Shown here: positions 6,034 through 7,490 of the stretch, piece by piece
Layout of the letters: every line of letters starts with the position of its first letter
Numbering within the stretch: position 1 is the first letter of the stretch
From: Clostridia bacterium
GTDB taxonomy: Bacteria; Bacillota; Clostridia; Oscillospirales; CAG-272
NCBI GenBank assembly: GCA_017466495.1
Contig: JAFTUB010000043.1
Location: forward strand, 1-7,490
Direction: 5' to 3'
DNA: 7,490 nucleotides
The notes under the pieces: generated by a model
The model's input: the letters and a program-made list of their open reading frames with translations, nothing else
Told to the model about the DNA's origin: nothing
The model's database searches: none
Translations under genes and position numbers: made by a program

Positions 6034-6045
6034 TCACATAAACCG

Positions 6046-6093
6046 AATGCGCCGCATATCCTCTACTGAGGAGGAATTGATATGTGGCGCATT
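6046..6093 (+). promoter_or_regulatory. Long hairpin spanning the ribosome-binding site and start codon of the 106-residue gene
   Basis: The arms 6046-6060 and 6079-6093 (left arm core ATGCGCCGCATAT) form 15 consecutive pairs, with one G-U (6054/6085), around an 18-base loop. The loop holds the Shine-Dalgarno GAGGAGG (6068-6074), which can also pair locally (TCCTC 6059-6063 with GAGGA 6068-6072). The ATG (6082-6084) is inside the right arm. The stem is followed by TTGTTTTC, a weak U-tract, so the element could act as a leaky terminator after metK, as a translational control structure, or both. The pairing is seen; the function is inferred. Confidence 0.6.
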
Positions 6094-6402
6094 GTTTTCG
6101 AAGTCACCGCGATGATGCTTGCGGTGTGGGGGGTGTACTGCGCCTTCCGCGCATTGTGGGAGTTGTTTTTCGTCCCACGGGCGTATACGGTGGCTGTCCG
6201 ATTGTGGGAAGGAGAGACAGCTGAGTCGCTTTCATCCCGCATAGTGGAAGCGCGTCTCGCCTTAAGCGGAAGTGCGGAACCGACGGTACTTCTCCTCTGT
6301 GAGGCGGGGAAGCACTGGGATGAAGAAGTGGAGGCTATCCTGCGGGAACACAGCGGAGAAGTGCTTGCCGTTGTACCGCGGGACAAACAAAATGCAGAAT
6401 GA
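6082..6402 (+). CDS. Hypothetical small protein with one N-terminal membrane segment
   Basis: I do not recognise this 106-residue protein. Residues 4-30 are strongly hydrophobic and aromatic (Trp, Phe, Val, Ala) and should form one membrane helix. The rest is soluble and appears to alternate strand-helix-strand-helix-strand: YTVAVRL (35-41), a helix around 48-61, PTVLLLCE (67-74), an acidic helix around 79-90, and EVLAVV (93-98). This suggests a small alpha/beta domain on one side of the membrane. No catalytic motif stands out. The start is the ATG at 6082, with a very strong GAGGAGG site 7 bases upstream, though both lie in a large hairpin. It lies between metK (48 bases upstream) and recD2 (21 bases downstream), all on the same strand, so co-transcription is likely but tells little about its role. 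Confidence 0.75.
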   Translation: MWRIVFEVTAMMLAVWGVYCAFRALWELFFVPRAYTVAVRLWEGETAESLSSRIVEARLALSGSAEPTVLLLCEAGKHWDEEVEAILREHSGEVLAVVPRDKQNAE

Positions 6403-6423
6403 TCGACGAAAGGATGGACTGCA

Positions 6424-7490
6424 ATGCGCGAACCGATGCCGTACATGACCGAGCATCCCGACGATGCGGGAATTATCCGAATCGGCGGGAGCATAGAGCA
6501 CGTCATTTACAGCAATGAGGAAAACGGCTACTCCATCTGCGATATGGGCACCGATGACGACGAGCTGATTACCATCGTCGGCACGATGCCCTTTATTGCC
6601 GAGGGAGAAGAGATTGTTGTGTACGGAAAATGGATTCACAACCCCAAGTACGGCCGTCAGTTTGCGGTGCAGAATTACGAGAAGATTCTTCCCGCCGACG
6701 TGAACTCCATCCTTCGCTATCTTTCCTCCGGGAGCATTAAAGGGATAGGCCCCAAAACGGCCCTCCGAATTGTGGAAGCTTACGGTGCAGAGAGCTTTGA
6801 TGTGATCGAGCACCATCCCGACTGGCTGGCGGAGGTCAAAGGGATATCCCGTAAGTCCGCGGAGAAGATTTCGGAAGAATTTCGCGCCCAGTCGGGGATG
6901 CGGTCGGCAATGCTCTTTTTCCGCGATTTTTTCGGTCCTGCAACTACGATGCGGATCTACAAAAAATGGGGAGGCGGCGCGGTGGATATTGCGAAGCATA
7001 ACCCCTACCGTCTCTGTGATGAGATCGACGGCGTTGGCTTTGAGCGTGCCGATGCCATGGCCGAGCGGTTGGGGCTTGCCCGGGACAGCGCGGCGCGGAT
7101 CAACAGCGGTATTCGCTATCTGCTGACGGTGAACGGAATCCAGAACGGTCACGTGTGCCTGCCCAGAGAAAAGCTGGCGGACTCTGCGGCGGCGCTGCTT
7201 GGCGTGAGTCGCGAGCAGGCAGACAATGCCATCTCCGATCTGCTCAAATATGAGCTGCTTAAGTATACCCGCATCGAAGGGGTGCAGTTTATTTACCCCG
7301 AGGATGCGTACAACGACGAAAAATACATTGCAGAAAAACTTGTTCTGTTGGAGCGGACCTGCGCGGGGCTGTCCCACGCGGATATTGAGCGCTTCATTCT
7401 CAGAGAAGAGCAGGAGGGCGGAATATCTTACGCCGCACAGCAGAAGCAGGCGATTTATGACGCCCTCCGATCCGGCGTTATGCTGCTGAC
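6424..7490 (+). CDS. recD2: RecD2-type ATP-dependent DNA helicase, N-terminal part (cut by window end)
   Basis: The frame is open to the window end, giving 355 residues of a protein normally about 720-760 long. RecD2 is a superfamily 1B 5'-3' DNA helicase found without RecBC, involved in DNA repair and replication fork maintenance. Visible parts: an N-terminal OB-fold-like region with EHVIYSNEENGYSI (25-38) and YGRQFAV (76-82); the helix-hairpin-helix block LSSGSIKGIGPKTA (100-113) with a second helical repeat around 136-152; NPYRLCDEIDGVGFERAD (193-210); and the start of the helicase core, YAAQQKQAIYDALRSGVMLL (336-355), which includes the Q motif. The Walker A loop should follow just outside the window. 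The ATG at 6424 is preceded by AAAGGA (6409-6414). No stop or frameshift is seen. It is probably the third gene of the metK transcription unit. Confidence 0.92.
   Translation, partial: MREPMPYMTEHPDDAGIIRIGGSIEHVIYSNEENGYSICDMGTDDDELITIVGTMPFIAEGEEIVVYGKWIHNPKYGRQFAVQNYEKILPADVNSILRYLSSGSIKGIGPKTALRIVEAYGAESFDVIEHHPDWLAEVKGISRKSAEKISEEFRAQSGMRSAMLFFRDFFGPATTMRIYKKWGGGAVDIAKHNPYRLCDEIDGVGFERADAMAERLGLARDSAARINSGIRYLLTVNGIQNGHVCLPREKLADSAAALLGVSREQADNAISDLLKYELLKYTRIEGVQFIYPEDAYNDEKYIAEKLVLLERTCAGLSHADIERFILREEQEGGISYAAQQKQAIYDALRSGVMLL

Noticed and set aside
6262..7377. Long open frame on the minus strand opposite recD2 (371 codons)
   Set aside because: recD2 on the plus strand has clear family motifs throughout, while the antisense product resembles nothing and has no plausible ribosome-binding site context.

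Overview
The window looks like a chromosomal segment from a moderately high-GC member of the Clostridia (Bacillota), most likely an Oscillospirales-type gut or anaerobic bacterium. The evidence is an S-box (SAM) riboswitch in front of metK, an electron-bifurcating NfnAB pair typical of anaerobes, a RecD2 helicase of the Firmicutes type, strong Shine-Dalgarno sites and extended -10 promoters. It contains no rRNA, tRNA, CRISPR array, phage gene or insertion sequence. The taxonomic placement is inference from gene content only.

Layout. Minus strand 1-405: the 5' half of proC (pyrroline-5-carboxylate reductase), broken by an in-frame TGA at 25-27 although the ProC reading frame continues past it to the window edge. 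A divergent intergenic region (406-618) carries one promoter for proC and one for the plus-strand operon nfnA-nfnB (619-2885). This operon encodes the two subunits of NADH-dependent reduced ferredoxin:NADP+ oxidoreductase. A strong hairpin (2888-2920) with U-runs on both sides serves as a shared terminator with the converging minus-strand operon. That operon runs from 4483 down to 2925 and holds a PatB/MalY-type PLP-dependent C-S lyase or aminotransferase, then, through an ATGA overlap, a small lipoprotein with a His/Cys (probably zinc-binding) C-terminal module.

The 370-base gap 4484-4854 holds two divergent promoters and, on the plus strand, a SAM-I riboswitch with its terminator controlling metK (4855-6033, S-adenosylmethionine synthetase). 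The aptamer keeps all the core SAM-contacting positions I could align, but it appears to lack helix P4 completely. metK is followed by a small membrane-anchored protein of unknown function (6082-6402) and by recD2 (from 6424, cut by the window end just before its Walker A motif). The start codon of the small gene lies inside a 15-bp hairpin, an unusual arrangement.

How the genes fit together: metK makes SAM and is controlled by SAM. The divergent PatB-like enzyme probably works in cysteine/methionine sulfur metabolism but has its own promoter outside the riboswitch. NfnAB links NADH, ferredoxin and NADPH pools, and NADPH is one cofactor ProC-type reductases use. I see no obvious new defence or mobile system. 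The best leads are the ProC stop codon, the P4-less S-box, the hairpin over the 106-residue gene's start, and the two uncharacterised small proteins.
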